Shown here piece by piece: positions 43,417-53,357 of a DNA stretch of 64,000 nt. Below the pieces are notes generated by a model that was not told the DNA's origin, did not search any database, and saw only the letters and a list, made by a program, of their open reading frames with translations. The DNA is from Chloroflexota bacterium (GTDB lineage Bacteria; Chloroflexota; Dehalococcoidia; Lucifugimonadales; Lucifugimonadaceae). Every line of letters begins with the position of its first letter. The stretch's first letter is position 1. The DNA is taken from assembly GCA_009838175.1 (NCBI GenBank), contig VXSB01000035.1, forward strand, positions 30,161 to 94,160, written 5' to 3'. Both the position numbers and the translations under genes were made by a program.

Positions 43417-44484
43417 ATGAAACCTGACGGAACGGTACGGATCGGATTCATCGGCGCCGGATGGTGGGCGACCGCGAACCACATGCCTGTTTTCGCGGGG
43501 CGAGACGACGTAGAGATGACGGCTGTATGCCGCTTGGGAGCCGACGAACTCCAGCTCGTGAAGGAGACGTTCGGATTCGTTCACGCGACGGAGAGTTACG
43601 AGGAGCTTCTCGAGATTGAAGGGTTGGACGGTGTGGTTGTCGCTACTCCTCATTCGCTGCACTACGAACACACGATGGCGGCGCTGAGACGCGGGTTGCA
43701 CGTGATGTGTGAGAAGCCGTTGGCTACTACCGCAGCGCATGCGAGAGCGATGGTGGAAGAGGCGGATAGGCAAGGCGTGCAGTTGCTGATCCCGCACGGC
43801 TGGCACTACGCGCCGTACATCCAAAATGCCAAGGAGATGATGGAGCAAAATCCGGTGGGAAACATCGAATTCGTGATGTGCCACATGGCATCTCCGGTTC
43901 GGAGCTTGTTGGAGGGTAAACAGTTCTTGGCGACTGGTGGAGGTGCCGGCGACAACATGTTCGAGCCGGGCGCTGAGACGTGGGCGGATCCGGTGATTGC
44001 CGGTGGCGGCTACGCGCTGGCGCAGATGACGCACTCGGCAGGTATGGCGTACTGGCTGACCGGATTGAAGGCAGACACAGTGTTTGCGTACAACACTGCT
44101 CCGACAGCGCAGGTTGAGCTTTACAACGCTTTCTCGGTCGGTTTCGATGGTGGTGCGATAGGCACGTTCTCGGGCGCGGGCGCGTTGCCACAGGATCAGA
44201 CTTTCCAACTCGACATTCGCGTCTTCGGAGATGAGGGCGCGTTTGTGCTCGACATTGATCGAGCGCGTCTCGAGGTGCAACGGCACGACGGAGAGCATAT
44301 CAAGATTGATGTTGGAGAGGATGCCGGAGAGTACTACGGTGGGGGACCGCCGGACAACTTCACGGACATTCTTCTCGGCAAGGACGTTCCCAACTGGGCA
44401 CCCGGCTGGGCGGGAATGCGGGCGATTGAGATGATTGATGCCGCGTACCGTTCGGCGAAATCTGGCATAGCTGAAAAGGTATAG
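43417..44484 (+). CDS. Gfo/Idh/MocA-family NAD(P) oxidoreductase
   Basis: 355 residues. Rossmann loop IGFIGAGWWATANH (9-22), VVVATPHSLHYE and the conserved CEKPLA lysine motif near K100. The C-terminal alpha-beta domain includes THSAGMAYWLTG with the substrate-side His. These dehydrogenases act on sugars, inositols or sugar derivatives. A LacI-type palindrome in front suggests substrate-controlled expression. It is followed by the phosphate regulators after 21 bases, probably a separate function. Confidence 0.88.
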   Translation: MKPDGTVRIGFIGAGWWATANHMPVFAGRDDVEMTAVCRLGADELQLVKETFGFVHATESYEELLEIEGLDGVVVATPHSLHYEHTMAALRRGLHVMCEKPLATTAAHARAMVEEADRQGVQLLIPHGWHYAPYIQNAKEMMEQNPVGNIEFVMCHMASPVRSLLEGKQFLATGGGAGDNMFEPGAETWADPVIAGGGYALAQMTHSAGMAYWLTGLKADTVFAYNTAPTAQVELYNAFSVGFDGGAIGTFSGAGALPQDQTFQLDIRVFGDEGAFVLDIDRARLEVQRHDGEHIKIDVGEDAGEYYGGGPPDNFTDILLGKDVPNWAPGWAGMRAIEMIDAAYRSAKSGIAEKV

Positions 44485-44505
44485 AGGCTAGGACAGGAAG
44501 CGCAC

Positions 44506-45228
44506 TTGACGACGAAGCGCCAGGGCCAACAATCGGTGCTAGTGGTCGAGGACGACCCCGGTCTTCTCGCCACTTTGGAGTTCAATCTTCAGACGACCGG
44601 CTATCGCGTCTTGACCGCTTTGGATGGTGCGACCGCGCTCGACATTCGTAGATCGAACAGTGTCGAGTTGATCATCTTGGATCTGTCGTTGCCAGTTATG
44701 GGCGGAATGCAAGTGTGCAAAGCGTTGAGAGACACTGGCGATACGGTTCCGATCATTATGTTGACCGCTTGGCATCAGGAGAATCAACGGGTCGACGGCC
44801 TTCGCAGCGGTGCTGACGACTACGTTGTCAAACCGTTCAGTTTGAGCGAACTGATGGCACGTGTCGAGGCTCAACTGCGTCGTGCGACGATGTTCAACAA
44901 TCTACCCGTCGACGGTGGGGGCGGTGGGCACACCATCGAAGTTGGCGATCTGGAGATCGATCTAGTCCGCCGAAGTGCAGTACTGGATGGATACGACCTC
45001 GACCTGAGGACTAAAGAGTTCGACTTATTGGTCCATCTGGCATCCCAACCGGGGCGAGTTTTTTCACGTTCTCAGTTGTTGGAAGGCGTCTGGGGCGGAG
45101 ATAATCCAGGCGGATCACGGACCATCGATGTTCACGTGTCTTTGCTGCGACGCAAGCTGGAAGAAGACCCGTCCAATCCGGCCCATCTTTTGACTGTAAG
45201 GGGCGTCGGGTATCGTTTCGTGCCGTGA
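44506..45228 (+). CDS. OmpR/PhoB-family response regulator
   Basis: 240 residues from TTG 44506. Receiver domain: acidic pair VEDDPG (15-17), phospho-acceptor D59 in LIILDLSLP, T87 and K109 in VVKPF. Linker with GGGGG, then the winged-helix output DNA-binding domain (RTKEFDLLVHLASQPGRVFSRSQLLEGVWG, TIDVHVSLLRRKLEED). The kinase gene starts three bases after its stop and the pst genes follow, so this is most likely the PhoB/PhoP-type phosphate regulator. Confidence 0.9.
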   Translation: MTTKRQGQQSVLVVEDDPGLLATLEFNLQTTGYRVLTALDGATALDIRRSNSVELIILDLSLPVMGGMQVCKALRDTGDTVPIIMLTAWHQENQRVDGLRSGADDYVVKPFSLSELMARVEAQLRRATMFNNLPVDGGGGGHTIEVGDLEIDLVRRSAVLDGYDLDLRTKEFDLLVHLASQPGRVFSRSQLLEGVWGGDNPGGSRTIDVHVSLLRRKLEEDPSNPAHLLTVRGVGYRFVP

Positions 45229-45231
45229 TCG

Positions 45232-46596
45232 ATGCCCGATCTATGCAGAATATTGGACTTCATACCGCTTAGATGGCGTTACGCGACCGCGGCGGCCTTG
45301 CCGCTGGTGATCGGATGGTCGCTGTACGGTGTAGCGGGTTGGTGGTCGGTTGCGGCGGGTTCAATAGTTGCCGTCGTTACCGTACTGTTTCTAGGTCGTC
45401 GGCAGACGCGTTTCTTCCTCCGGACTGCGACAGGAATCATTCGGACTAGGTCGATAGACCGCAGAAACCGGTTGGAGATCGAAGGTCCGCCTGAGCAGCA
45501 ACGCATCCTCAACGCTGTCAACCGTCTTGCTGAGAGCGTCGAAATTTCGCTCTCGGAGTCTGATCGCAACCGACGGTATCAGGAGACGATTCTGAACGAG
45601 ATTACGGTCGGGATTCTGGTCGTAGATGAGAACGGGATGTTGCAGTACGCCAATCCTGCAGTGTGCCGGATGCTGGGCTTTGAATTCTCAGTTCCTAGCT
45701 CTAGCCCAACCCCATTGGCGACGAATGTCAACATTTACGAAATCAACGAGGCTGTTACTACAAGCGCGACAGCAGGGGAGACGGTGCGTCGGAGCGTAGA
45801 GCTGTACGACACTCGTCGGCATCTCGAACTGTTTTCACGGCCTCTGCCGCCGGACGAGAGCGGTGTTCGGCGAGCTATCGTCATCATCAACGATCGCACC
45901 GACGAGTATCGGCTTGGCGTCGCGATGCGGGAGTTTGTGGCGAACGCATCGCACGAGCTTCGCACGCCTATCGCGTCGATTCAGGCATCGGTCGACACGC
46001 TGAAGCTGGACACCGAGTTGCCGCCAGAAGTCATCGAGCAGTTTCTTGACCGCATCGATGACGGAGCGCAACGCATGACGGCGCTGGTCAATGAGCTGAT
46101 GGATCTGACGTTGCTCGAGTCGGGGCGCTCACCAGTCAACCTCCAAATGACGAATGCGGCGGAGCTGATCAGTTCAGTTATGAAGAGTCATGGTCCGGTT
46201 GGGATACGCTCGGATCACGAAATATCGACCTTTATCTCCGAGGATCTGCCGGATGTGTTGATCGACCGTCCGAAGATGGAACGGGCAGTTGGGAATCTTT
46301 TGGTAAATGCGATGAAGTTCACGCCACCGGGCGGAACGATCAAGTTCGAATGTAAGAGAGACGGGGAGTTCGTGGTGTATTCGGTCCAAGATTCAGGCGA
46401 GGGAATCGATCCGGAAGAGTTGCCGCACATCTTCGAACGCTTCTACAAGTCACACCGATCATCGGGTGACAGAACCGGGTTTGGATTAGGTCTTTCGATA
46501 ACGAAAAACATCGTTGAGATACACAACGGCACCGTGGAAGTGGAGAGCGTGGTTGGTGAAGGATCGACGTTCACGGTTCGGTTGCCGATTCCTTAG
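45232..46596 (+). CDS. phoR: PhoR-like sensor histidine kinase
   Basis: 454 residues. Two N-terminal membrane helices (about 17-55), a PAS domain (GILVVDENGMLQYANPAVCRMLGFE), the dimerisation/phospho-acceptor box ASHELRTP with H241, and HATPase boxes N (NLLVNAMKFTP), G1 (DSGEGIDPEE), F (IFERFYKS) and G2 (GFGLGLSI). No periplasmic sensor loop of size is present, as in PhoR. Immediate position between the regulator and pstS supports a phosphate role. Confidence 0.9.
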   Translation: MPDLCRILDFIPLRWRYATAAALPLVIGWSLYGVAGWWSVAAGSIVAVVTVLFLGRRQTRFFLRTATGIIRTRSIDRRNRLEIEGPPEQQRILNAVNRLAESVEISLSESDRNRRYQETILNEITVGILVVDENGMLQYANPAVCRMLGFEFSVPSSSPTPLATNVNIYEINEAVTTSATAGETVRRSVELYDTRRHLELFSRPLPPDESGVRRAIVIINDRTDEYRLGVAMREFVANASHELRTPIASIQASVDTLKLDTELPPEVIEQFLDRIDDGAQRMTALVNELMDLTLLESGRSPVNLQMTNAAELISSVMKSHGPVGIRSDHEISTFISEDLPDVLIDRPKMERAVGNLLVNAMKFTPPGGTIKFECKRDGEFVVYSVQDSGEGIDPEELPHIFERFYKSHRSSGDRTGFGLGLSITKNIVEIHNGTVEVESVVGEGSTFTVRLPIP

Positions 46597-46610
46597 GTTA
46601 GGTTTTTGTG

Positions 46611-46648
46611 CCCCTCACCCTAACCCTCTCCCACGGCGGAGAGAGGGG
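46611..46648. repeat. Short palindromic repeat CCCCTCACCCTAACCCTCTCCC...
   Basis: CCCTCTC and GAGAGGG arms with a 9-base centre lie between phoR and pstS. Similar CCCTCTCCC-rich hairpins occur at 63700-63770. These are common dispersed intergenic repeats; it may also stop read-through into pstS. Confidence 0.45.
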
Positions 46649-46773
46649 ATATGGATGTAGCAGAGATGTAAATCGGAATTAAACAACGTAGTGCATCTTG
46701 ATTCTTTAGGGGTACGCAGTTGTGTGCTCCTGAACGTTGAAAAACGAATTGTTATCAGGAGACCGGAAACCCG

Positions 46774-47769
46774 ATGCAATATCAATTTACTAGGCACTTG
46801 GCAAGCCTTAGGGGCCTGCTCATCATCGGCATGTTGGTAGCGGTCGTGATGGTCGCCTGCAGCAGCGATGAAGAACCGCAAGAGCCTGCGGCGCAAGCCG
46901 GCCTGCTCTCAGGCGAGATCGTCATCGATGGTTCGTCTACGGTCTACCCGCTAACGGTCGCCGCTGCCGAGGATTTCCGTAAAGAGAACCCTCGAGTCCA
47001 AATTCCGGTTGGTGTTTCCGGCACTGGCGGCGGCTTCAAGAAGTTCACTGCTGGGGAGACGGTGATCTCCGACGCTTCGCGGCCCATTAAAGATTCCGAG
47101 CGCGAACTCGCGGATCGGAACGGTGTCGATTTCATGGAGTTGACGGTTGCGTACGATGGATTGTCCGTCTTGATAAACCCTGACAACGACTGGGCGAGTT
47201 GTCTAACGACGGATCAGTTGAACGAAGTCTGGAAACCGGACAGCGAAGTCAGCAACTGGAACCAGATTGATCCGAGTTTCCCGGATCGAGAGATCGTTCT
47301 CTACGGTCCCGACTCTGACTCCGGCACGTTTGACTACTTCACGGAAGAGATCAACGGGGATACCGGGGTGATCCGCCACGACTTTTTCCCGGCGGTGGAC
47401 GACAATGTTCTGGTGCAGGGCATTGCCGGCGATCGCGGCGCGTTGGGCTACTTCGGTTACGCGTACTACGTCGCCAATGCCGACAAGTTGAAACTAGTGG
47501 CTGTTGATGGTGGTGACGGATGTATTGAACCGAACGAAGAGACGATCAACAACGGCTCGTACTCGCCACTTGGCCGACCGCTTTACGTCTACGTGAACAC
47601 CGCTTCGCTCCAACGCGAAGAGGTCAAGGCTTTCGTCGACTTTTACCTCGAGAACGCTGTTGACCTAGCTGCAAGCGTAGGTTATGTAGGACTGCCGCAG
47701 CAGATGTACGACGACGCATTGGCCCTAGTAGCGAAATCGGCCAACACCGGAAGTGAAGTTAAGCGCTGA
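46774..47769 (+). CDS. pstS: Phosphate ABC transporter substrate-binding lipoprotein
   Basis: 331 residues with a lipoprotein signal ending AVVMVAC and AGGAGACC before the [45 protein letters not shown] and [13 protein letters not shown] are the phosphate-binding PstS motifs. It captures inorganic phosphate outside the membrane and hands it to PstCA. The two-component genes lie directly upstream. Confidence 0.95.
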   Translation: MQYQFTRHLASLRGLLIIGMLVAVVMVACSSDEEPQEPAAQAGLLSGEIVIDGSSTVYPLTVAAAEDFRKENPRVQIPVGVSGTGGGFKKFTAGETVISDASRPIKDSERELADRNGVDFMELTVAYDGLSVLINPDNDWASCLTTDQLNEVWKPDSEVSNWNQIDPSFPDREIVLYGPDSDSGTFDYFTEEINGDTGVIRHDFFPAVDDNVLVQGIAGDRGALGYFGYAYYVANADKLKLVAVDGGDGCIEPNEETINNGSYSPLGRPLYVYVNTASLQREEVKAFVDFYLENAVDLAASVGYVGLPQQMYDDALALVAKSANTGSEVKR

Positions 47770-47817
47770 TGCAATCCGGACCGCCCAATGCGATCTTGAT
47801 CTAGAGCGCCATCCACT

Positions 47818-48834
47818 ATGTCATTAAGGAACGAGGAAGCGTATCTGGCGCGGCACCGCAATCGGCGCCATCTAGAGCAGGCAATCGTCTTGTGGGTCCT
47901 GAGAGCCGCGGCGCTGATTTCGATACTCACCACCATCGGCATCGTAGCGGTGCTAGTTTCGCAGAGCATCGGCTTTTTCCAAGAAGAGATCTGCGTCCTC
48001 AATGAGGGAGAGCCGATCAAGCCATGCGAACCCGGCGTTAACGGCACCCTCACGCGCGTCGGCATATTCGACTTCTTGACCGGCACTAACTGGTCGCCGC
48101 TTTTCAAGCCTTACCGTGAAGTCGGCCTCTCCTTCGGCGTCTTGCCGCTGGTCGCCGGCACTTTCTTAGTCGCTGCGGTCGCCGGGATCGTATCGCTGGG
48201 ATTGGGGATCGGCGCGGCGGTTTTCCTGTCTGAATATGCTCCAGATCGTGTTCGGACGATTATCAAGCCCATACTGGAGGTTTTAGCTGGAATACCAACC
48301 GTCGTTTATGGCTACTTCGCGCTCTTGACGATCGGGCCGGCGTTGCGCTTCGTGATCGGCGACGACAACTTAGGGACATTCAGCGCGTTGAGCGCTGGAC
48401 TCGTGATGGGCATCATGATCATGCCGATGGTTACAACGCTCAGTGAGGATGCCATGATATCGGTGCCTCGTTCGCTTCGAGATGCCGCGTACGCCTTGGG
48501 TGCTACACGTTTCGAGGTCGCTACGAAGGTTGTCGTTCCGGCGGCGCTGTCGGGGATCGTTTCTTCATTCATCCTTGCGGTGTCGCGAGCGGTTGGCGAG
48601 ACGATGATCGTATACCTGGCCGCCGGCGGACGTCCGAACTTGACCTTTAACCCGCTCGAAGCCGTCCAAGCGATGACCGCATTCATCGTCAACGTTGCGC
48701 TAGGGGACACACCGCACGGCGAGATTGAGTACTACACGATCTTCGTAGTCGGTCTATTGCTGTTCCTGATCACACTGGTGATGAATATCTTGGGACGCTG
48801 GGTGGTGCAGCGCTTCCGCCAGCAGTACGAGTAA
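47818..48834 (+). CDS. pstC: Phosphate ABC transporter permease
   Basis: 338 residues, six membrane segments. GIGAAVFLSEYAPDRVRTIIKPILEVLAGIPTVVYGYFAL and DAAYALGATRFEVATKVVVPAALSGIVSSFILAVSRAVGET (EAA loop contacting the ATPase) identify PstC. The large extra loop at 60-90 is typical. It pairs with PstA. Confidence 0.95.
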   Translation: MSLRNEEAYLARHRNRRHLEQAIVLWVLRAAALISILTTIGIVAVLVSQSIGFFQEEICVLNEGEPIKPCEPGVNGTLTRVGIFDFLTGTNWSPLFKPYREVGLSFGVLPLVAGTFLVAAVAGIVSLGLGIGAAVFLSEYAPDRVRTIIKPILEVLAGIPTVVYGYFALLTIGPALRFVIGDDNLGTFSALSAGLVMGIMIMPMVTTLSEDAMISVPRSLRDAAYALGATRFEVATKVVVPAALSGIVSSFILAVSRAVGETMIVYLAAGGRPNLTFNPLEAVQAMTAFIVNVALGDTPHGEIEYYTIFVVGLLLFLITLVMNILGRWVVQRFRQQYE

Positions 48835-48882
48835 ACACCCGGAAGCGACTACCTAACATTCCAACTGACAGTGGGAAAACGA

Positions 48883-49764
48883 ATGGCCTTTCAATCTCAA
48901 AGCAGCGCTCGCAAGACTTACCGACTGGCACGAGACAATGTATTTGCCGCGCTTTTCACAAGCTCGGTGATCATCGGCGTGCTGGTCCTCGCTTGGCTGC
49001 TCATCGAGGTGTTCATGGACAGCATCGGCTGGCTCGACTGGCAGTTTCTTAGTAGCTACTCGTCGCGACACCCGGACCAGGCCGGAATTCTGGCGCCGAT
49101 CGCCGGAACCTTCTGGGTAATCATTCTCACCGCAGTAATGACGGTGCCAGTTGGTATTGCGACAGCGGTTTACCTCGAAGAGTTCGCACCAAACAACCGG
49201 ATCACACGCCTGATCCAGTTGAACATCTCGAACTTGGCGGGAGTACCTTCGGTGGTCTATGGACTACTGGGCCTCGCCATCTTCGTCCAGTACCTTTTCG
49301 ACGGGCAGAGGAGCCTTTTGGCAGGTGCATTGACGCTCTCGTTGCTGGTCATGCCGATCGTGATCATCGCTTCGCAGGAGGCGATCCGGGCGGTGCCACC
49401 AAGTTACCGTGACGCGGCTTACGCTATGGGAGCAACCCGATGGCAGGTGGTGAAGATGGTGGTTTTACCGCAGGCCATACCGAGCATCATGTCGGGCATT
49501 ATCTTGGCGATGTCGCGTGCTATAGGCGAGACGGCGCCGATCTTGGTAGTGAGTTCCCTGGTGTTCATTACCTACGTGCCGACCTCGCCGTTCGACCGCT
49601 TTACAGTGCTGCCGTTGCAGATCGTGACATGGGTATCGCAGCCACAAGACGACTTCCGACACATCGCGGCTGCGGCAATCGTCATTCTGTTGGTGATGCT
49701 GTTGACTATGAACGCTGCTGCGATCTACATCCGAGCGAAATTCCAGCGGCGGGCTGAGTACTAA
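48883..49764 (+). CDS. pstA: Phosphate ABC transporter permease
   Basis: 293 residues from ATG 48883; GTG 48871 in the track lacks a ribosome site and GGGAAAACG lies before this ATG. GIATAVYLEEFAPNNRITRLIQLNISNLAGVPSVVYGLLGL and the EAA-type DAAYAMGATRWQVVKMVVLPQAIPSIMSGIILAMSRAIGETAP are PstA motifs. It would form the channel with PstC. No pstB or phoU follows; the next gene is on the other strand. Confidence 0.93.
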   Translation: MAFQSQSSARKTYRLARDNVFAALFTSSVIIGVLVLAWLLIEVFMDSIGWLDWQFLSSYSSRHPDQAGILAPIAGTFWVIILTAVMTVPVGIATAVYLEEFAPNNRITRLIQLNISNLAGVPSVVYGLLGLAIFVQYLFDGQRSLLAGALTLSLLVMPIVIIASQEAIRAVPPSYRDAAYAMGATRWQVVKMVVLPQAIPSIMSGIILAMSRAIGETAPILVVSSLVFITYVPTSPFDRFTVLPLQIVTWVSQPQDDFRHIAAAAIVILLVMLLTMNAAAIYIRAKFQRRAEY

Positions 49765-49785
49765 GTCGACGAGATCGGGGATCGA

Positions 49786-50280
49786 TCAGAGCGTTAGATC
49801 GTCGATGATCTCTGCGTTCGGGATCATTTGCAAGACTTTGGGATCCGCCTTTATCTTTGTGGAGCGGCTGCCCCCGCCGAGGATGACGTAGGGCTGTTCG
49901 AGGAGAGAGGAGTCGATGTAGATGGGGATGTCTGGTGGGAGAGCGAGGCAGGTAACGCCGCCGATCATCATGCCGGTAAGTTCGGATGTCTCTTCGGCTT
50001 TTGCGAACGAGGCACGCTTGATGCCCATTAGCTCGCAGACTTTGTGGTTTACATCGAGGCGTTTGTCGGCGCGCACGACCGAGGCCGAGTGCTTTTTGGC
50101 ACCGCGTTTGCTGGCAACGACGATGGTGTTGCCTGAGGTCTCGATCGGGAAGCCGTACTTTTCGCAGAAGTTGATGGTATCAGCGAAGTCGGGATCGATC
50201 TGGACGACTTCGTAAGACGCTCCGATATCGTCCAAGAAGGATGTCACGCGGCCTTCGATTTCTCGACTCTGGTCGGTCAA
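49786..50280 (-). CDS. YbaK/ProX-type aminoacyl-tRNA deacylase
   Basis: 164 residues. NTIVVASKRGAKKHSASVVRADKRLD contains the conserved lysine region, GMMIGGVTCLALP and VILGGGSRSTKIKADP complete the YbaK/EbsC fold. Such proteins hydrolyse mischarged aminoacyl-tRNAs such as Cys-tRNA(Pro). Stand-alone, convergent with pstA. Confidence 0.9.
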   Translation of the reverse strand: MTDQSREIEGRVTSFLDDIGASYEVVQIDPDFADTINFCEKYGFPIETSGNTIVVASKRGAKKHSASVVRADKRLDVNHKVCELMGIKRASFAKAEETSELTGMMIGGVTCLALPPDIPIYIDSSLLEQPYVILGGGSRSTKIKADPKVLQMIPNAEIIDDLTL

Positions 50281-50348
50281 TTTTCACCTCGTCTGGTGTC
50301 GGATGTTTTGGGTGCTGCAGGTATCTAGCGTATTATCTTGAATTGGCG

Positions 50349-50879
50349 ATGACTTGTTGGCTGATCAATACGACCCGCGAGAACTACGACATCACGCGGG
50401 AGCGCGGCTTCGACCTGATGGGCATTGACGCGCCCAACTCACGCAAGGCTTCGCAGATGGTTTCGGGCGATCGCATCGTCTTCTATATTCGGGACGATCG
50501 CAGCTTTGCTGCCGCTGCAACGGTGACGGCGAAGGTGCTTCACGATAGTTCGCCGATCTGGAAACATCACACCAAGAAGGAGAAATTCCGTAACCGAGTC
50601 CCGATCGAGCTGGATGTTATCGCCGAGGATGGGGATTGGGTTGACGCCTTGCAAGTAGGACCAACGATGGAGTATGTCAAGCGTTGGCCGCCCGAGATGT
50701 GGGAACTCGCATTCTTCGGCATGGTGCATATCATCTCCAAGCGCGACTTCGAACTTTTGGAGAACGAACTAAATCGTTACGCCGATGATGCCGAATATGA
50801 GGGCGAACTTGAGTACGAGACTGACCGCGGTGATGAGCAAGAAGACGAAGAAGCGGTCGAAGTCGGCGTGACCGATTAG
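50349..50879 (+). CDS. EVE-domain protein
   Basis: 176 residues from ATG 50349; the track ORF adds 36 non-family residues overlapping the ybaK leader. MTCWLINTTRENYDITRERGF, GDRIVFYIRDDRSFAAAATVTAK and FFGMVHIISKRDFELLENEL fit the EVE/PUA-like fold that reads modified bases in DNA or RNA. A strongly acidic tail (DRGDEQEDEEAVE) follows. Alone; its nucleic acid target is unknown. Confidence 0.85.
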   Translation: MTCWLINTTRENYDITRERGFDLMGIDAPNSRKASQMVSGDRIVFYIRDDRSFAAAATVTAKVLHDSSPIWKHHTKKEKFRNRVPIELDVIAEDGDWVDALQVGPTMEYVKRWPPEMWELAFFGMVHIISKRDFELLENELNRYADDAEYEGELEYETDRGDEQEDEEAVEVGVTD

Positions 50880-50890
50880 GTTAATCAATT

Positions 50891-51961
50891 CTATGCCGCG
50901 GCTGGCTCGATCTCGGTAACACCATCCATCAACACGAAGCCAGTCGGCGACACGCTAGATTTCATGCGCGCCGGCCCATCGTCTACATCGAAGTTGGCGG
51001 CATAGAGGTGATCCAAAGTCGTCATCTCCGTAGGCTCGAAACCGCCAAGATCACTGGCTGCAACGTATTCTTCCAACATCTCCTCGTTGGTGATGGTGGG
51101 AGTGCAGGACGCTACCACGTTTGGCATCAGGCAGAAACGAATGGCCAGCTGACCGATTGTGGCATCGTAGTTTTCCAAGAGGAAGTCTATAGCCGCGAGT
51201 TTTCGGATCGCTGACTTCATCCACATCAGCCGTCGGTATGAACGATGGTCAGATTCCCCGAACGGCGTCTCATCTAAGACAGTGTCCTTAGTGTGCGTGC
51301 CATCGAGCATGCCTGAAGCGTGCGGAACTCGTGTGAAGACTCCGACATCGTTTGCGGTTGCCGCATCGATGATCGCCCGCGCTGGGTCCTGCTCGAGTAT
51401 CGAGTAGATGATCTGTGCCGGCACACGGCGTTCGGAAACCGACGCGACACCTTCATCCTGCCATCCGAGGTCGGGCCCAACTGCGACAGCGTAGTGGCGA
51501 ATCTTGCCGCTATCCTTGAGCCGTTCTAACTCTTCGAACGTGTCGTCGCGCCGGATCGCTTCTAAACGTGCGTTGTGCATCTGAAAGATGTCGATGCAGT
51601 CGATGTTTAGGCGATTGAGGGATTGGTCGCATTGCTTGGCTACCGCTTCAGGTGACCAGTCGTGGGGCCTTTCACGGTGCCCGGTTCGCGGGGCATCGAG
51701 GTCATACCCGAATTTAGTGCCTATGACCAGATCGTTCAACTCTCCGGGCGTGAACGCTTCTGCAAGAATCGTTTCGCCATAACCATCGCCGTATGCCGGG
51801 GCGGAATCGAAGAAGGTGATGCCGAGGTCGCGCGCTTTTCGCAGCAGTTGAACACCGAAATCTTGGTCTGTCACCCCCCACCACGTTGTCGCAACGCTCC
51901 AAACGCCGAAACCGACCTCTGAAAGTATCAGATCGGTCGATTTGAGTTGTCGATGCTTCAT
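50891..51961 (-). CDS. Aldo/keto reductase
   Basis: 356 residues. The catalytic four are in place: D52 (FFDSAPAYG), Y57, K83 (GTKFG) and H129 (QMHNA). LEQDPARAI and [10 protein letters not shown] are family motifs near the NADP site. It belongs to the potassium-channel-beta/AKR-type branch, reducing carbonyls with NADPH. The ATGA overlap with the upstream DUF1802 gene indicates coupled translation. Confidence 0.92.
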   Translation of the reverse strand: MKHRQLKSTDLILSEVGFGVWSVATTWWGVTDQDFGVQLLRKARDLGITFFDSAPAYGDGYGETILAEAFTPGELNDLVIGTKFGYDLDAPRTGHRERPHDWSPEAVAKQCDQSLNRLNIDCIDIFQMHNARLEAIRRDDTFEELERLKDSGKIRHYAVAVGPDLGWQDEGVASVSERRVPAQIIYSILEQDPARAIIDAATANDVGVFTRVPHASGMLDGTHTKDTVLDETPFGESDHRSYRRLMWMKSAIRKLAAIDFLLENYDATIGQLAIRFCLMPNVVASCTPTITNEEMLEEYVAASDLGGFEPTEMTTLDHLYAANFDVDDGPARMKSSVSPTGFVLMDGVTEIEPAAA

Positions 51962-52542
51962 GCTACCGGTACGGGTTTTACGGACGCTTCCGAAAGCAAG
52001 AGTCTAATTTCTCGTAACCGATCTTCCCATTCCGCATCCGGAATGGCTGGAAAAGACCGTGTAATGTCTATCGCTGGGTTGATGTCGACCCACGACTTGC
52101 AGCCCTTGTGATGCGGTGCAACGGGGATCTGGATCGGTTCGATCAACCTGTATGTTCGTAGCACGATAAGGTCGGCGGCATGACGAGGTTTCCAAGCAAT
52201 GCGCTTGTTCACGAACTCATCCGTCCAGACATGTAAATCCGACAACGCTTCCAACTGCTCAGCGTGGTTGACCGTCAACACGTCCGCAACCTCTGCCCAA
52301 GCAGTGAAAGTTACGGTATCGCCAGCGACAGGAGCGTCGTAATCGACCAAGTGCTGAAACTCGGGTTTCAGCAATCGGTCAGCTTCATGAAAGTGGGTAG
52401 GGTAGAGCAGGAAATGTCGATGAGGAATTTCGAAATGGCGGTTGGCTTCTCGGATGCCGCCTTTTCGTAGAAGGAACAACTGATCGCCCGATGCGAGCGC
52501 GTCGATGGTGGCGGACCACTCTTTCAGAGCGATGTTGAGCAT
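51958..52542 (-). CDS. DUF1802 family protein
   Basis: 194 residues. [30 protein letters not shown] with [17 protein letters not shown] is the DUF1802 signature. Function unknown. It overlaps the aldo/keto reductase by 4 bases (ATGA), forming a two-gene operon. Confidence 0.88.
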   Translation of the reverse strand: MLNIALKEWSATIDALASGDQLFLLRKGGIREANRHFEIPHRHFLLYPTHFHEADRLLKPEFQHLVDYDAPVAGDTVTFTAWAEVADVLTVNHAEQLEALSDLHVWTDEFVNKRIAWKPRHAADLIVLRTYRLIEPIQIPVAPHHKGCKSWVDINPAIDITRSFPAIPDAEWEDRLREIRLLLSEASVKPVPVA

Positions 52543-52598
52543 GTTTTCGATTTTAGTCGAGTTATCAGAGTGGTCCTAGGGAGTTCGTTCGGGATGAC

Positions 52599-53357
52599 TC
52601 ACACAGATCGATTGTGAAATGTCTCCAACGTTACTCCTCGTATCTGTGCCAAGAAATCAGCAACTATCCTTACGTCCTTCGGCTCTGTCCACCTCGCGCG
52701 ATTCTTCTTAAAGGGTTGGGGATAGGCGTCAGTCTCCAAGACGATGCTGTCTAGCGGGACGCGACGCGCGACGTCTTGGAGTTCCTTCGAGCGGAGCAGG
52801 GGCTTGGCGAAGGAGATTTTAAGTCCGAGGTCGAGGACTTTTCGGGCGTAGTCGTAGTCACCTTGGAAGTAGTGGGCGGCGCCTCCGAGTTGTCCGGCGT
52901 CTTGGTCAACGAGGATGTCTAGGGCGGATGCGCGGGCTTCGAAGCGCGAGAGGTCATCAAGGTGCTCTCGGACGTGGAACACGACGGGCAGGTCGTGTCG
53001 CTTGGCGATCTTGATCTGAGCGGCGAAAGCTTCCTCTTGCCAGCGATGATCAGGACTGTTGGGCATGTGATCGATGCCGATTTCGCTCATGACGGTGACG
53101 CGCTCGTGGGATGCCATTGATTCAAGCGTGGCGATGTCTTCGGATGAGATCGGTGCTTCGAGGTCGGCGGGGTGTATGCCAACACCTGCGAACACGTTCG
53201 GATAGGTCTCGGCGAGAGCGATGGCGCGTCTGGAGTCTTCGATGGTGGTCCCAGCGGCAATGATGGTGGAGACCCCAGCCTCGGCGGCGCGCTGGAGCAT
53301 CCCCGGAACTTCCGACGGGTCATGTTGCTGGATATGAGTGTGGATGTCGATCAGCAT
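52599..53357 (-). CDS. TatD-family metal-dependent hydrolase
   Basis: 252 residues. Opening MLIDIHTHIQ, GIHPADLE, MSEIGIDHM, PVVFHVREH and VLETDAYPQPF supply the metal ligands of TatD enzymes (3'-5' exonuclease/DNase type). The usual HCFSG is AHYFQGD, a branch difference. It overlaps the upstream flavodoxin gene by seven bases. Likely a nuclease or amidohydrolase. Confidence 0.88.
   Translation of the reverse strand: MLIDIHTHIQQHDPSEVPGMLQRAAEAGVSTIIAAGTTIEDSRRAIALAETYPNVFAGVGIHPADLEAPISSEDIATLESMASHERVTVMSEIGIDHMPNSPDHRWQEEAFAAQIKIAKRHDLPVVFHVREHLDDLSRFEARASALDILVDQDAGQLGGAAHYFQGDYDYARKVLDLGLKISFAKPLLRSKELQDVARRVPLDSIVLETDAYPQPFKKNRARWTEPKDVRIVADFLAQIRGVTLETFHNRSV

Noticed and set aside
43255-44298. 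347-residue minus-strand ORF
   Set aside because: Antisense shadow of the Gfo/Idh gene; arginine- and histidine-rich with no family motif.
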